A stretch of DNA of 64,000 nucleotides from RYN-230 sp963837335 (GTDB lineage Bacteria; Actinomycetota; Actinomycetes; Streptosporangiales; Streptosporangiaceae), in assembly GCA_963837335.1 (NCBI GenBank), contig CAWINS010000017.1, positions 1-64,000 on the forward strand, read 5' to 3'. This document shows, one piece after another, positions 19,071 to 28,642 of this stretch. The position numbers and the translations under genes were made by a program. Positions within the stretch are counted from its first letter, which is position 1. The number at the start of each line of letters is the position of its first letter. The notes beneath the pieces are model-generated. The model was given only the letters and a program-made list of their open reading frames with translations, made no database searches and was not told the DNA's origin.

Positions 19071-20150
19071 GTGGTGCTGGTGGCCGTGCTCGCGGTTGCG
19101 GCGTGCTGGGTGCTGGCGGCGGCGCGTCCGGTCCCGGTGGCGACCGGGGATCCTGGGCTTACGCCCCATCTGGCCCGGCTGGCGGGCCGCCGCTCCCGGC
19201 GGGTAGCGGCAGTGACTGTTGACCTGAGGGCTCCGGCGCCGGTTCGCTCGGCATTCATCAGGGCGGACGCCGGAACGCTGTTCGAGACAGGATCGGTGAC
19301 TAAGGCGCTGACCGGGATGATGCTGGCCGACGCCATCGAGCGCGGCGAGTTGTCGATGGACAGCACCGCCGCGGAGCTCCTGCCGGCCCTTGACTGTACG
19401 AGGGCAGCCACGGTGACCGTGCGGGAACTGTGCACCCACACGTCGGGGCTGCCCCGGCTACCTGTGGACCTGCGCACGGCGGCCCGCGTCGCCATGTTCG
19501 CTTTTGCCGGTCTTGATCCCTACCGGGGCACCACGCCGTCCCGGGTGATAGCCCTGGCGGGCCGGCAGCGCCTGCGCCGCCGCGGGCAAGCCGCGTACTC
19601 CAACCTCGGTGCGGCACTGCTGGGCCAGATTCTGGCCGGACGGGCAGGCTGCAGTTTCCCGGACCTGCTCCGGGCGCGGGTCTTCACCCCGCTTGGCATG
19701 TCCTCAGCCGCGGTGGCCACGAGGCAACAGAAGGCAGCGCCTGGCTGGTCAGCGACGGGTCTGCCCCGTGCCCCGTGGGTCCAGGACGGGTATGCCCCGG
19801 CCGGCGGGGTCATCGCCACGATCGGGGACATGGCCCGGCTCCTGACCGCCATCCTGGATCGGACCGCGCCAGGATACGGCTCCTTGACGCCGGTCCCGGA
19901 TGTCGAGACCCCGCGACCGAACCGGCGCAGTGGCATGTTCTGGATGATTGATTCCCTCCCGTCCGGGAACGCCATGATCTGGCACAACGGCGCCACCGGC
20001 GGATACTCCGCCTTCCTGGCGATCTTCCCGGAGACCCGGCAGGCGGTCGCCGTCCTGGCCAGCGTCTCGCGACCTGGCGATCAGCAACGCATCGCACTGG
20101 GGCTAGTGCGGTCGCTGGTCAAGCACCCGCCCGGTGACCAGCGTGGGTAA
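19071..20150 (+). CDS. Serine hydrolase of the class C beta-lactamase / D-Ala carboxypeptidase fold
   Basis: A 359-residue protein with an N-terminal signal or anchor helix (residues 1-19), so it is probably secreted or membrane-tethered. The three catalytic motifs are present: S-x-x-K as SVTK at 75-78, Y-x-N as YSN at 176-178, and an HNG triad in IWHNGATGGYSAF near 302, replacing KTG as usual in class C-like hydrolases. The family includes esterases, peptidases and beta-lactamases, and resistance activity cannot be assumed. The start is a GTG. It is bracketed by repeat copies F and G, the latter only 11 nt past its stop. Confidence 0.88.
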   Translation: MVLVAVLAVAACWVLAAARPVPVATGDPGLTPHLARLAGRRSRRVAAVTVDLRAPAPVRSAFIRADAGTLFETGSVTKALTGMMLADAIERGELSMDSTAAELLPALDCTRAATVTVRELCTHTSGLPRLPVDLRTAARVAMFAFAGLDPYRGTTPSRVIALAGRQRLRRRGQAAYSNLGAALLGQILAGRAGCSFPDLLRARVFTPLGMSSAAVATRQQKAAPGWSATGLPRAPWVQDGYAPAGGVIATIGDMARLLTAILDRTAPGYGSLTPVPDVETPRPNRRSGMFWMIDSLPSGNAMIWHNGATGGYSAFLAIFPETRQAVAVLASVSRPGDQQRIALGLVRSLVKHPPGDQRG

Positions 20151-20161
20151 GCCGCTCTAAG

Positions 20162-20208
20162 CGTGTGGTTATGACTTGCTGGCGGGAGAGTGGCTGCATT
20201 TGCAGGCA
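20162..20208 (+). repeat. Intergenic repeat copy G
   Basis: GCGTGTGGTTATGACTTGCT, GGCGGGAGAGTGGCTGCATT, then TGCAGGCAA. CTGC-ATTT-GCAG repeats the small palindrome of copies D and F. A weak continuation (TGCCGGTCA at about 20259) may be a remnant of the long form. Confidence 0.8.
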
Positions 20209-20264
20209 AGCTAACGCCGCTTCGCGCGAACCCACCCAGCGCCGCTATTGAATGGTTGTGCCGG

Positions 20265-20993
20265 TCAGATACTAGGGCGGGTCAGGATACGGGGGCGTTT
20301 GAAATCCCGGTTGTCAATGATGACATCGGCCAGGGACCGCGGGTCAACCTCAGCAAGGTAGATCATCTCCGCCGCGTGGTAGCGGTCACGGTGCAAGCGG
20401 GCCGCTTCCTCGGCACCCTCGGCAGCGGAGTCCCGCACGATCCCGCGGCGCAGAGCAATCTCGGGGTCCACGTCGAGCCAGATGCGGTACTCCCAGCAGT
20501 CGTTGTACTCAGGACGGAATGCGAAAACCGAGTCGACGATCAGGATCGCGCCTGGCGGGGCGCTGACCTTCTTGTCCCGGTGGTCAGCGCCGGTCAGCGG
20601 ATCGATCCCGCACAGCACTACTTCACCGGATCCGGACGGCCCGGCTGGGCCGAGCAGCAGGTCCCGGGCCGAGCCGAAGTCGTAGGCATTGCGGTAGTAC
20701 CCCTCGCCGCTGACCCGGTCATACCCATGCTCGCCTGCGTGACGCCAGGGATACTTGAAGTCATCTATCGAGGCCCGCATCGTCGCACGGCCCGCCGCGC
20801 GCAGGGCGGCTGCAAGCTCATGCCCGAAGCTCGTCTTGCCCGCCCCGGTCAGGCCGTCAACGGCAACCCGGAGCGCGCCCGGGCCTAGCGCTGACACCAT
20901 GTCAGCCACGGTCGCGATCAGCGCCGTGCGCTCCTTCGACGCCGGCAGCGGCACTGACTGCTGCCACGTGGAGACTGACTCGAAAGCATGCAC
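20265..20993 (-). CDS. P-loop NTPase of the uridine kinase-like family
   Basis: A 242-residue protein with Walker A in VAVDGLTGAGKTSFGHELA (about residues 43-61), the lid and substrate segment MRASIDDFKYPWRHAGEHGYDRVSGEGYY, and a Walker B-like ILIVDSVFAFRPE. The C-terminal half has RIWLDVDPEIALRRGIVRDS and HRDRYHAAEMIYLAEVDP, typical of uridine kinase-like phosphotransferases in actinomycetes. The DDF and GYD motifs fit a nucleoside or sugar acceptor, but the true substrate is not identifiable. It is a single-gene unit. The 288-bp gap upstream (20994-21281) holds only a short match to the first few bases of the repeat (21061-21072). Confidence 0.82.
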   Translation of the reverse strand: MHAFESVSTWQQSVPLPASKERTALIATVADMVSALGPGALRVAVDGLTGAGKTSFGHELAAALRAAGRATMRASIDDFKYPWRHAGEHGYDRVSGEGYYRNAYDFGSARDLLLGPAGPSGSGEVVLCGIDPLTGADHRDKKVSAPPGAILIVDSVFAFRPEYNDCWEYRIWLDVDPEIALRRGIVRDSAAEGAEEAARLHRDRYHAAEMIYLAEVDPRSLADVIIDNRDFKRPRILTRPSI

Positions 20994-21281
20994 GCCTTGA
21001 GCCTACGAGCCGTCAGGCAGCTCAAAGCATCTTGGCTACCTGCGCTCAGGAGCCGTCCCAACCTGTGTGGTCTGCCTCGTAGGAGCCTGTCCGTACCCGT
21101 GTCGAGGCTGCTCTCAGCCCCGCCAGCCTTCTGTCGAACAGGAAGGCACGGCCTGAAGATCCCGGGTTTCCGCTCTTGGGCTTCGGGTTACCATCGCTGG
21201 GCAGGACTGCTGGTCGCAGGGTGGCGGGGTTCTCGGTTCACCTGTGATCGGGACGTTGTGGCAGCGGGGGGGTGCGCCCGG

Positions 21282-22130
21282 ATGGGCGAGCGGGTACCGG
21301 CGACCAACTTCAGTGCCAGCTGGGTTCGGGTTGACCAGACCAGCGATCCTTCGTTTTATGCCTTGCTGCTCGATGCGACCCGCGCGCAGGGGCTCGAGCA
21401 GGCCCGGCGTGATCCGGGCACCGTGTTCGGTCCGCTGGAGTTGCGGGCCGGCCTGCGGGTGCTGGATGTTGGCTGCGGGACCGGCGGCTACCTGCGGATC
21501 CTGGCGCCGCTCGTCGCACCCGGTCCGGCGGTTGGCATCGATCTGAGTGCCACGCTCATCGGCCAGGCGCGGCAGCGCACGGCAGCCGGTGAGGCTAACG
21601 TGTCGTTCCGGGTCGGCGATGCCTGCGACCTGCCGTTCCCTGATGCCTCCTTCGACCGCGTCGTCGCGACCCAGATACTGCTTCATCTGGCCGACCCGTG
21701 GCGGGCGGTGAGCGAGATGCGCCGGGTGCTGGCACCCGGAGGGCTGATCTCGGTCGGGGAATGGGATTGGGATAGCACCTGCCTGGCCGTCACCGACCGG
21801 GAACTTGGCCGCCGGTTCACCCACCTGCTCTGCGACCAGATGCACAACGGCCTCATCGTCCGCGACCTGCCCTGGCAGCTAGAACACTGCGGGTTCACGC
21901 ACGTCACCCTGACGCCTCAGGTGCACCTGTCCCGTGATCCCGGCGCCGCACACGAGTGGCTGATCGAGCCCGTCGCCCGCGAACTCGCCCGCACCGGCGC
22001 ACTTACCGCTGGGGAAGGCGACCGGCTTCTGGGCGATCTGCGCGACCGGGCAGCCACCGGCCGGTACTTCCTGGCCCGCACCTACTACTCGGTGATCGCC
22101 ACCGTCGAGACAGCAACCTCAACGGCGTAA
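21282..22130 (+). CDS. Class I SAM-dependent methyltransferase
   Basis: A 282-residue methyltransferase of the UbiE/Methyltransf_11 style. It has motif I VLDVGCGTGGYLRILA, the ribose-binding acidic residue in VGIDLSATLIGQAR, motif II FRVGDACDLPFPDASFDRVVATQILLHL, and MRRVLAPGGLISVGEWDW. The N-terminal WVRVDQTSDPSFYALLLDATRA is typical of a subgroup acting on small molecules. The ATG at 21282 is preferred because upstream in-frame sequence is not family-like. The ribosome site is weak. Confidence 0.9.
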   Translation: MGERVPATNFSASWVRVDQTSDPSFYALLLDATRAQGLEQARRDPGTVFGPLELRAGLRVLDVGCGTGGYLRILAPLVAPGPAVGIDLSATLIGQARQRTAAGEANVSFRVGDACDLPFPDASFDRVVATQILLHLADPWRAVSEMRRVLAPGGLISVGEWDWDSTCLAVTDRELGRRFTHLLCDQMHNGLIVRDLPWQLEHCGFTHVTLTPQVHLSRDPGAAHEWLIEPVARELARTGALTAGEGDRLLGDLRDRAATGRYFLARTYYSVIATVETATSTA

Positions 22131-22188
22131 CTCCCGACCAGGCCAGAAACACCTTAGATCCCGCTGGGGGAGACGGCGCAAGCCTTCA

Positions 22189-22237
22189 GTGTGTGGTTAT
22201 GACTGGCTGGCGGGACGGTACTGACGTTCTCACATAA
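22189..22237 (+). repeat. Intergenic repeat copy I
   Basis: AGTGTGTGGTTATGACTGGC, TGGCGGGAC, then GTTCTCACATAAG, diverged after the core. It lies 58 nt past the methyltransferase stop in the 321-bp gap 22131-22451. Nothing else is seen in that gap. Confidence 0.75.
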
Positions 22238-22451
22238 GCCCGTTGAGCTGGGAGTATGGTCCGCTAGTTAACGAGCCGACCTCATGGCAGACCTGAGCGG
22301 TCATCCGGGCGTCCATCGAGCAGCGATGTCGTCCCCGCCCGAACGGCCCAGGTGTCTGCCCGCTGGCTCGGGCGCGGCCACCGAGCTGTTCATGCCCTTG
22401 GCCGCCGACGGCCAGGATGCCCCGTCACGACGCGGAGTGCTGGCATCCGCC

Positions 22452-23765
22452 TCAGCGGCGGGGCAGTGCCCGGAGAGCCGCCAGCGCCATCACCCGGTAG
22501 CCAGCGTCGCTGGGGTGCAGGTGGTCACCGCTGTCGTAGGCGGGCAGCATCCGCTGCGGGTCGGCCGGGTCCTGGACCGCCTTGGCGAAGTCGATGACGC
22601 CGTCGAAGGCGCCGCTGGTGCGGATCCATCGGTTCAGCGCTTCCCGCTGGGCTTCGCCGTACCGGGTGCCGTAGTTCCCGCCGTAGCCGGCGTGAGATCC
22701 CCCGAACGCGGTGAGGGTGCCGCCGAATATCTTCAGCCCTGCGGCGTGCACCTGGGCGATGATCTGCTCGTCGCCGGCGATGAGTTGCGCAGCGGTCGCA
22801 TTGTTGGCGCCGATGTCGTTGATCCCTTCCAGGAGGATCACGTACCGGGCGCCAGCCTGCACAAGCACGTCACGGTCGAGGCGTGCCAGCGCGCTGACGC
22901 CGAACAGCGCAGGTACCCGGTTTGTCACTAGCTCGTTGCCGCCTATGCCGGCGTCGATCGCGGTCAGGTCATTGCCTCGGCGAGCGGCAAGGTAGCGTGC
23001 CAGGTCGTTGGGCCAGCGGCGGTTGGCCCCAATGGTCGACCCGAACCCGTCAGTGATGGAGTCCCCGAGCGCGACGACGGCGCCTGTCACCGGGCTCGTG
23101 GAGCGCACGTCGACACCGTCTACGAACAGCGAGCAGTAAATCGAGCTCGTGAACGGGGCCGCCGAGCTGCTCAGAGTGGCATCGCCCGGCGCCACGTAGT
23201 TGGTCTGCTGGGCGAAGAAGTGCTGGGTCGCTGGGCCCGTGGCGGTCGGTGCATAGACACTTACGGCGAGATCGTGCAGCGCCGGCACCCGCAGCTTGAC
23301 CGGGTCGCTGATCGCCTCGGCATTGGGGAAGACAGTCACGCTCCTGTGACCGTGAAAGGTCAGTTGCCTGACCGTGCCGGGCTGCTCGTTGCCTGCAGGG
23401 CCGGAAACTGCCACAGATGCACGGCCCACCCGGAGCGGGGTAGAGCCGAACGTATTCGTGAGCCGGACGCGCACCTCATGGCCGCCGACAGTCGAGTAGA
23501 CGATGTCCCGCACTGTCTGATGATTCAGGCCGGCACCCGACGGGCAACTAAACCCGCTCAGTGTGCCCGCGGCGACCGGGCTGGCCGTGAACGAGGCTAC
23601 CCATCGCCCGCGCCCGCCGGCCGGACCGGCCGGGCCTTGCGCGGACGCGGAAGCCGTCACGCCGGACGAGGCCGCCACGGTCGAGGCCACAGCGACCACC
23701 GCCGCCCCGGCCAGCAGGTAATGGCGCGCGGAATATGGCCGCCTGGCTAACGTCCTCAAAGACAT
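22452..23765 (-). CDS. Secreted SGNH/GDSL hydrolase
   Basis: A 437-residue exported hydrolase. A Sec-type signal (basic ARRPYSARHY, hydrophobic LLAGAAVVAVAS, Ala-rich cleavage zone) is followed by an N-terminal beta-rich domain (WVASFTASP, TVRDIVYSTVGGHEVRVRLTNTFGSTPLRVGRASVAV). The SGNH catalytic domain has block I VVALGDSITDG, block III LEGINDIG, and block V DGDHLHPSD-like GDHLHPSDAGYRVMA. The start at 23765 is chosen because AAGGAGGAG sits just upstream on the minus strand. The frame stays open 20 codons further but lacks such a site. The substrate is probably an ester-linked carbohydrate or lipid. Confidence 0.92.
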   Translation of the reverse strand: MSLRTLARRPYSARHYLLAGAAVVAVASTVAASSGVTASASAQGPAGPAGGRGRWVASFTASPVAAGTLSGFSCPSGAGLNHQTVRDIVYSTVGGHEVRVRLTNTFGSTPLRVGRASVAVSGPAGNEQPGTVRQLTFHGHRSVTVFPNAEAISDPVKLRVPALHDLAVSVYAPTATGPATQHFFAQQTNYVAPGDATLSSSAAPFTSSIYCSLFVDGVDVRSTSPVTGAVVALGDSITDGFGSTIGANRRWPNDLARYLAARRGNDLTAIDAGIGGNELVTNRVPALFGVSALARLDRDVLVQAGARYVILLEGINDIGANNATAAQLIAGDEQIIAQVHAAGLKIFGGTLTAFGGSHAGYGGNYGTRYGEAQREALNRWIRTSGAFDGVIDFAKAVQDPADPQRMLPAYDSGDHLHPSDAGYRVMALAALRALPRR

Positions 23766-23970
23766 CACGGACTCCTCCTTGGCAGCGTCGCGGATGCCCT
23801 TCCGTCGTGAAGTTTCTCTCCGCACTCAGCCGCGGTCAAGGCAGCCTGGGACCGTCGCGAACGCGCAACTGTGCAGCTCCAGCGTGCGTTCCCTGCCCTT
23901 GGCTGCCAGGAGTTCGCATCGAGGCGGCATCGGAGACGTCATCGCCGCGAAGGAAGCAAACCCTCGACTA

Positions 23971-24018
23971 AGTGTGTGGTTAGGGCTTGCTGGCGGGCTT
24001 GCGCATGCATTCTCAGCT
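23971..24018 (+). repeat. Intergenic repeat copy J
   Basis: AGTGTGTGGTTAGGGCTTGC, TGGCGGGCTT, then GCATTCTCAGCT, sharing the last 12 bases exactly with copy A. It lies in the 396-bp divergent gap 23766-24161 between the SGNH and MFS genes, which otherwise shows no gene. Confidence 0.8.
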
Positions 24019-24161
24019 TCCGCGCTCGCTGCCTGGCGTCGCGGTCGCGGTGTGGGGAGCGGCGTCGCGACCCACGCCGTGCCCTTTGATGCTGTTGACA
24101 CCCGGATGGACGCGGAGTTCAGTGGGGGGTTCTGAGGCGCTGCTTCGCTCGGGGGCACGTA

Positions 24162-25412
24162 ATGGTCAGCCGCACGCGGGGCGATATCCGGTTCCTGGCG
24201 GCGGCGTCGGCTGCGTCGAACACGGGCAACTGGGCCGCCAGTGTTGCGCTCGCGCTGGTGGTGTTCGCCAAGACCGGTTCCACGGTGTGGCTGGCGGTCA
24301 GCTTCTTGTTCACCCAGGTGCCCTCGGCCTTGGTAGCACCGCTGTCGGGAATGATGGCCGACCGGCTTGACCGCAAACGGATCATGATCACATGTGACCT
24401 GCTCGGCGCGGCTGTCTATCTCGGCATGGCTGTAACCGGGCGGCCATTGCTGCTGATCGTGCTGGGCTCGGTGGCGGCGCTGCTACATGCGCCGTTCGGC
24501 CCGGCGGCGCGGGCCGCCGTTCCCAACCTGGCCGGGGAAGCCGATCTGGCCTGGGCCAATGGCACCCTGGCGGCTGCGTCGAACGTGGGGCAGTTGGCTG
24601 GCCCGGCGGTCGGTGGGGTGCTCTACGCGGCTGTGGGCGCCGGGCCTGCGTTTGCTGCCAACGGGGTCTCGTTCGCCATCTCCGCCACCCTGATCGCGGC
24701 AGTCCGCGGGCAGTTCCACGGCAAGCATCCCGCTGCCTCCGACTCCGGTGCTCCCAGCAGCAGCATCTGGGCGGGGGCGCGCTTCCTGTGGCACAACACC
24801 ACGCTGATGGCACTCACCGTGATCGGAGCGGTTACGTTCATGGCGACCGAGATTGCCGCCGTCGCTGACCTGCCGCTGATCCACGATTTCGGGGTCGGCG
24901 GAGTTGGCTACGGGATCATGAACGTCGCCTGGGGCGCGGGCGGTCTTGCTGGCGCGCTGATCGCGGCCCGCATCGTCACCAAGGACAGCGAGACCACAGC
25001 TGCAGTGGCTGGTGTCCTGGTGTTCGGTATCTTCGTCGCCGCTGTCGGAGTGGCGCCCTGGTTTGCACTCATCCCGGTATTCAGCTTGCTGTTCGCTGGC
25101 AGTGACTCTTTCGCCTTTGTCGGCTTCAACGGCATCTACCAGCGCGCCACGCCGGATGCGATCCGCGGGCGCATGTTCGCTGCCGTGGGTGCCATCACTA
25201 CCTTCGCCAGCGCGGTCAGCTTCGGATTCGGTGGATTCCTGGTCGAGGCGGCAGGCTGGCGTCCGGTCTACCTGGGCGGTGGGCTGATCGACGTGGCCTG
25301 CGCGGCAGTGCTGGCCGTGATTCTCCGAAGAAGAGCAAGTCACCCAGCGAGGCCCACGCTACCTGCGGAAGCGCAGTCCCCGGGGGAGACTCAGCACGGC
25401 CCAGAGGGCTGA
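24162..25412 (+). CDS. MFS transporter (MFS_3 / enterobactin-exporter type)
   Basis: A 416-residue protein with about 12 membrane helices. The loop 2-3 signature MADRLDRKRIMITCDLL is the conserved MFS G-x-x-x-D-R-x-G-R-R-like motif of this subgroup. GPAARAAVPNLAGEADLAWANGTLAAASNVGQLAGPAVGGVL is typical of MFS_3 exporters. The second half has the matching QRATPDAIRGRMFAAV loop. Most relatives export hydrophobic compounds or siderophores. There is no regulator adjacent. Confidence 0.92.
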   Translation: MVSRTRGDIRFLAAASAASNTGNWAASVALALVVFAKTGSTVWLAVSFLFTQVPSALVAPLSGMMADRLDRKRIMITCDLLGAAVYLGMAVTGRPLLLIVLGSVAALLHAPFGPAARAAVPNLAGEADLAWANGTLAAASNVGQLAGPAVGGVLYAAVGAGPAFAANGVSFAISATLIAAVRGQFHGKHPAASDSGAPSSSIWAGARFLWHNTTLMALTVIGAVTFMATEIAAVADLPLIHDFGVGGVGYGIMNVAWGAGGLAGALIAARIVTKDSETTAAVAGVLVFGIFVAAVGVAPWFALIPVFSLLFAGSDSFAFVGFNGIYQRATPDAIRGRMFAAVGAITTFASAVSFGFGGFLVEAAGWRPVYLGGGLIDVACAAVLAVILRRRASHPARPTLPAEAQSPGETQHGPEG

Positions 25413-25920
25413 TCAAGCAATACGGAATCACCACAAGCAGCGGTTGGCTGCTCGTCCGGTCGGCTCAGCGTCACCCTGTGGTCGGCCACTGATGACCGTG
25501 TGCCCATCGGAGAGTTGCAGGCTCTGGTAGGGCCTGTTAGCGAGCAGGCTGCCGTCCGGTCCGTTCCTGCTCTGAGGGCGCCGCGACGCCTGCATGTCAG
25601 AGGTGTGGCCAGGTGTGGCTCATGCCAGTGGCTGCGACGAGGTCTGCCGTGCTCCGGGGCGAGGCGCAGAGCACCCCGTAAGAGGGCTTCTGGGCTGCCT
25701 TCCAGGTCCTCGCATGCCCGGCTTCCCCGGGGTTGGGTGCCTGGTCCGGGGTCTGCAGGCCTCGCCGCGCGGCCGGCCCATGTGACCTGGACGTGTCCCT
25801 CGCAATGGCCGGTCAATGTGGTGCAATAGCGCTCAGGCGACATCCCGAGCAGTGACACGCTACCCAGGCCACAGGCGCGGTGCGGGGACGACGGTGGTGA
25901 CCGGCCAGAAAGGCAGTGTC
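25413..25920. other. 508-bp stretch without a recognisable gene
   Basis: Between the MFS stop and the next methyltransferase start. ORFs here have no family resemblance. No clear repeat copy, hairpin or promoter was found. GGTGTGGCTCATG near 25611 only loosely resembles the repeat core. Confidence 0.5.
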
Positions 25921-26664
25921 ATGTCCAGCGGGCAGTTGTACGACACCATCGGAGCCACCTACATCGTGACCCGGCGCACTGAACCGCGGATCGCTGCGCG
26001 GATCTGGGCTGCGCTCGGCGATGCCCAGACGGTACTGAACGTCGGGGCGGGCACCGGGTCCTACGAGCCCCCCGACCGCCAGGTCCTCGCGCTGGAACCG
26101 TCGGCGCTCATGCGTTCGCAGCGCCTTCCGGACGCGGCGCCGTGCCTGGCTGGATCTGCCGAGAACCTGCCGTTCGATGACCAGTCCTTCGACGCCGCGA
26201 TGGCTGTTTGCACCATTCACCACTGGCAGAACCCGATCGCCGGCCTGCGCGAGATGCGGCGCGTGGCCCGCCGCGTGGTGGTGTTCGCGGGCGACACCAG
26301 TGACCCTGGCCAGTTCTGGCTGACCCGTGACTACCTGCCCGAGTTCGCTGCCTTGAGAGCCTGCAGGGTCTTGGCCTCGCTGACCGGGCTGGCCCAGGCG
26401 ATCGGAGCCCGGATGGAACCGGTGCCCATCCCGTGGGACTGCGCTGACGGCTTCTTCGAGGCCTACTGGCGCCGGCCCGAGGCGTACCTGGACGAGAATG
26501 TCCGTCGCGGAATATCGATCTGGGCCACAGTCGGGCCGGAAGCCGAGCAGAGGGCAGTGCGCAGCCTCCGTAGTGACCTCGCCTCAGGCCGGTGGGCCGA
26601 ACGCAACCGCGACCTCGTCGATCTCGACGCTGCAGAGCTTGGCCTTCGCCTGCTTATCGCCTGA
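25921..26664 (+). CDS. Class I SAM-dependent methyltransferase
   Basis: A 247-residue methyltransferase. It has a degenerate but clear motif I (VLNVGAGTGSYEPPD), LALEPSALMRSQR for the ribose contact, and motif II-III as GSAENLPFDDQSFDAAMAVCTIHHWQNP. LREMRRVARRVVVFAGDT follows. The order and length match the actinobacterial Methyltransf_11 proteins that begin YDTIGATYIVTRRTEPRIAARIW. The ATG at 25921 follows AGAAAGG. The substrate is unknown. Confidence 0.9.
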   Translation: MSSGQLYDTIGATYIVTRRTEPRIAARIWAALGDAQTVLNVGAGTGSYEPPDRQVLALEPSALMRSQRLPDAAPCLAGSAENLPFDDQSFDAAMAVCTIHHWQNPIAGLREMRRVARRVVVFAGDTSDPGQFWLTRDYLPEFAALRACRVLASLTGLAQAIGARMEPVPIPWDCADGFFEAYWRRPEAYLDENVRRGISIWATVGPEAEQRAVRSLRSDLASGRWAERNRDLVDLDAAELGLRLLIA

Positions 26665-26903
26665 ACTTGCCCCATCTGGGGCCCGGGTGGCCAGACCGCT
26701 GTTGCCGCGCGGGGTGGTATGTGCGTGACATGCGCGCTGCCGAGTGGCTGAGGGCAGCCGGGCGGGTCATTGTGGCATAGGAACGTGTCATCCGCAAGAG
26801 GCTGACCCGCGTCTTACTAGTGCGCTTTCAGGTACGCGAGGCGGTCAGTCACGCGGGGGCGCGGGCAGCACAGTGGCTGCCCGGCGAACCTCCGGAGGTC
26901 TCC

Positions 26904-27746
26904 ATGCTAGGAATTTCCAGGCGGCTGCTCGCGGCGGCCGTCATGTCCGCCGCGGTCGCGGCGGCCGTGCTGGCGGGCTCGGGGGTTGCGGGCGCCAGCA
27001 CCGGCACGGCGGAGATCAGCCCGGAGCAGGCCGGGTACACCGCCACCGGAGCGCAGTTCAAGTACATTGACGCCCTCGTCTACCTGCGCAACCCCGGGCA
27101 GTACGCCAGCGAGGTCGCCAGCTTCGGCGACAGCGTGCAGCTCTGGTCCGCCGGCCTGGTGGTGACCCTCGGCGTCACGGCCAGCACCTCAGGCTCGGGT
27201 TACACCCAATACGCCACCATTTACGACCGCAGCACGCACACGGTGATCGCGTCGAACCCGAACGCTGAGTTCTGCGACAGCAACGAAAACGTGTGCGACC
27301 TTCCGCCCCAGCCGTTCGACGCCGGTACCCAGCTGGATCTGAGCATCAGCTACTCCCCGGCCGACGGCAGCCTGGAAATGATCGAGGTCTTCAGCGGCGG
27401 GTTCAGCTTCGTCTCGTCCTACACGGTCACCGGGCAGTCGTTCACCCAGGCCAGGATCGGCACCGACTTCGGCAACTCGCCGTGGGACGGGTCGTACTCG
27501 CACCGGCCGCCCGCGAATCAAGTCAAGGTCGCCGCCTACAGCACCGTGCATGTGATCACGTACAGCGGCCACACTTCGTCGCTGTGGTCGTGGTGGGTGC
27601 ACCACCCACTGCTGGCCAACACCGGGCAACAGTCGGGCAGCGACTGGGTGGCCGTCCCGACCAGCCTGTCCTCGTTCGGCTCGAGCTTCTCGACCTACTT
27701 CGTGCCGCAGAGCGGGCAAGGCCCGAACCAGCCCGTCGTGCCCTGA
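26904..27746 (+). CDS. Secreted protein, function unknown
   Basis: A 280-residue exported protein. A typical Sec signal peptide (RRLLAAAVMSAAVAAAVLAG, likely cleavage after VAGAS) is followed by a Ser/Thr/Tyr-rich beta-type domain. Segments such as VQLWSAGLVVTLGVTAS, TQYATIYDRSTHTVI and QLDLSISYSPADGSLEMIEVFSG suggest a concanavalin-like beta sandwich. Two cysteines (EFCDSNENVCD) could form a disulfide. A strong GGAGG lies 8 nt before the ATG. I recognise no named family; a carbohydrate-binding or surface role is only a guess. Confidence 0.6.
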   Translation: MLGISRRLLAAAVMSAAVAAAVLAGSGVAGASTGTAEISPEQAGYTATGAQFKYIDALVYLRNPGQYASEVASFGDSVQLWSAGLVVTLGVTASTSGSGYTQYATIYDRSTHTVIASNPNAEFCDSNENVCDLPPQPFDAGTQLDLSISYSPADGSLEMIEVFSGGFSFVSSYTVTGQSFTQARIGTDFGNSPWDGSYSHRPPANQVKVAAYSTVHVITYSGHTSSLWSWWVHHPLLANTGQQSGSDWVAVPTSLSSFGSSFSTYFVPQSGQGPNQPVVP

Positions 27747-27867
27747 GCCGACCAGCACACCGGCGGGGGGATGACCGGGGCCTGGCGCGCCGCCATATTG
27801 TCGGTCCCGCCCGGGAGGATGAACGAAGGATTCGCAATGCATCTCGCCTCGTAAGGAGGACCGGCGC

Positions 27868-28377
27868 TTGAGCAGCATCGCCCCAGCGACTGACGGTGCG
27901 GACGGCCGCGGCGACTTCGACTTCATCTTTGGCCCCTGGCGGGTACGGAACCGCAAGCTCGCCGACGTAGCTGATCCTGCCTGCACCCGATGGGTGACGT
28001 TTGATGCCGTCTCGCGGGCCGAGCCCATCTTGGGCGGGCTCGGGCACGTGGATCGCATCTGGGCCGAGGGCCCGCCCGGCGGCAAGCCATTCGAGGGCTT
28101 CACCTTGCGGCAATTCGATCCCTCAGACCGGGTCTGGCGGATCTGGTGGGCGTCCAGCAACCGGCCTGGCCACCTAGACCCTCCCGTCCAAGGCCGCTGG
28201 ACCCGGGGCGTCGGCAAGTTCTTTTGTGAAGATGCAGTCAATGGCCGTCCGGTGCGGGTGCGCTTCGAATGGACGAACCCAGGCCCTTCTGCAGCGCGCT
28301 GGGAACAGGCGTTCTCCTACGACAGCGGCATTTCCTGGGACATCAACTGGATCATGGAACTCACGCGAACAGAATGA
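27868..28377 (+). CDS. DUF1579-like beta-barrel protein, function unknown
   Basis: A 169-residue protein starting at a TTG supported by AAGGAGG at 27854-27860. The opening DFDFIFGPWRVRNRKL, the WIWWASSN-like pattern (VWRIWWASSNRPG), GRWTRGVGKFFCED and RFEWTNPGPSAARWEQAFS are characteristic of a conserved bacterial family resembling DUF1579, in which a small barrel begins with an FDFxxGxW motif. No reaction is established for it. It is a single gene without an obvious partner. The next gene, msrA, is separated by 265 bp that contain nothing recognisable. Confidence 0.65.
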   Translation: MSSIAPATDGADGRGDFDFIFGPWRVRNRKLADVADPACTRWVTFDAVSRAEPILGGLGHVDRIWAEGPPGGKPFEGFTLRQFDPSDRVWRIWWASSNRPGHLDPPVQGRWTRGVGKFFCEDAVNGRPVRVRFEWTNPGPSAARWEQAFSYDSGISWDINWIMELTRTE

Positions 28378-28642
28378 CCGGCCAAGTCGCCTGATCAGGG
28401 AAGCGCCGCCACGTCGGCAGCGAATGACCGTCAGGCCGGTACATGCAGTTGTGCTGCGCTTATGAGCGGGCAGAGCCCGAAGCTGTGGGTGTTGCGCGCG
28501 TCGGCTGGTTGGTTCCCGGCGTTGTGCCCCCTGCGCGGCTTTGAGCCTGCATGGGCGGGCTCGGCCATGCCCATGCAGCCCGTGCAGGAATCCCTGGCCC
28601 CGGGTTCGTGTTAGCACAAAGGTTCGAGGGGGTTATGACGTG

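Noticed and set aside
21061..21072. CCTGTGTGGTC resembling the first bases of the repeat
   Set aside because: Only about 10 bases match and nothing else of the core follows; too short to list as a copy. A similar short match at 30748-30760 was also left out.
22284..22931. Long plus-strand ORF opposite the SGNH gene
   Set aside because: It is a GC-driven shadow frame of the SGNH hydrolase and lacks any family resemblance. The same holds for the other long antisense frames at 37-42 kb.
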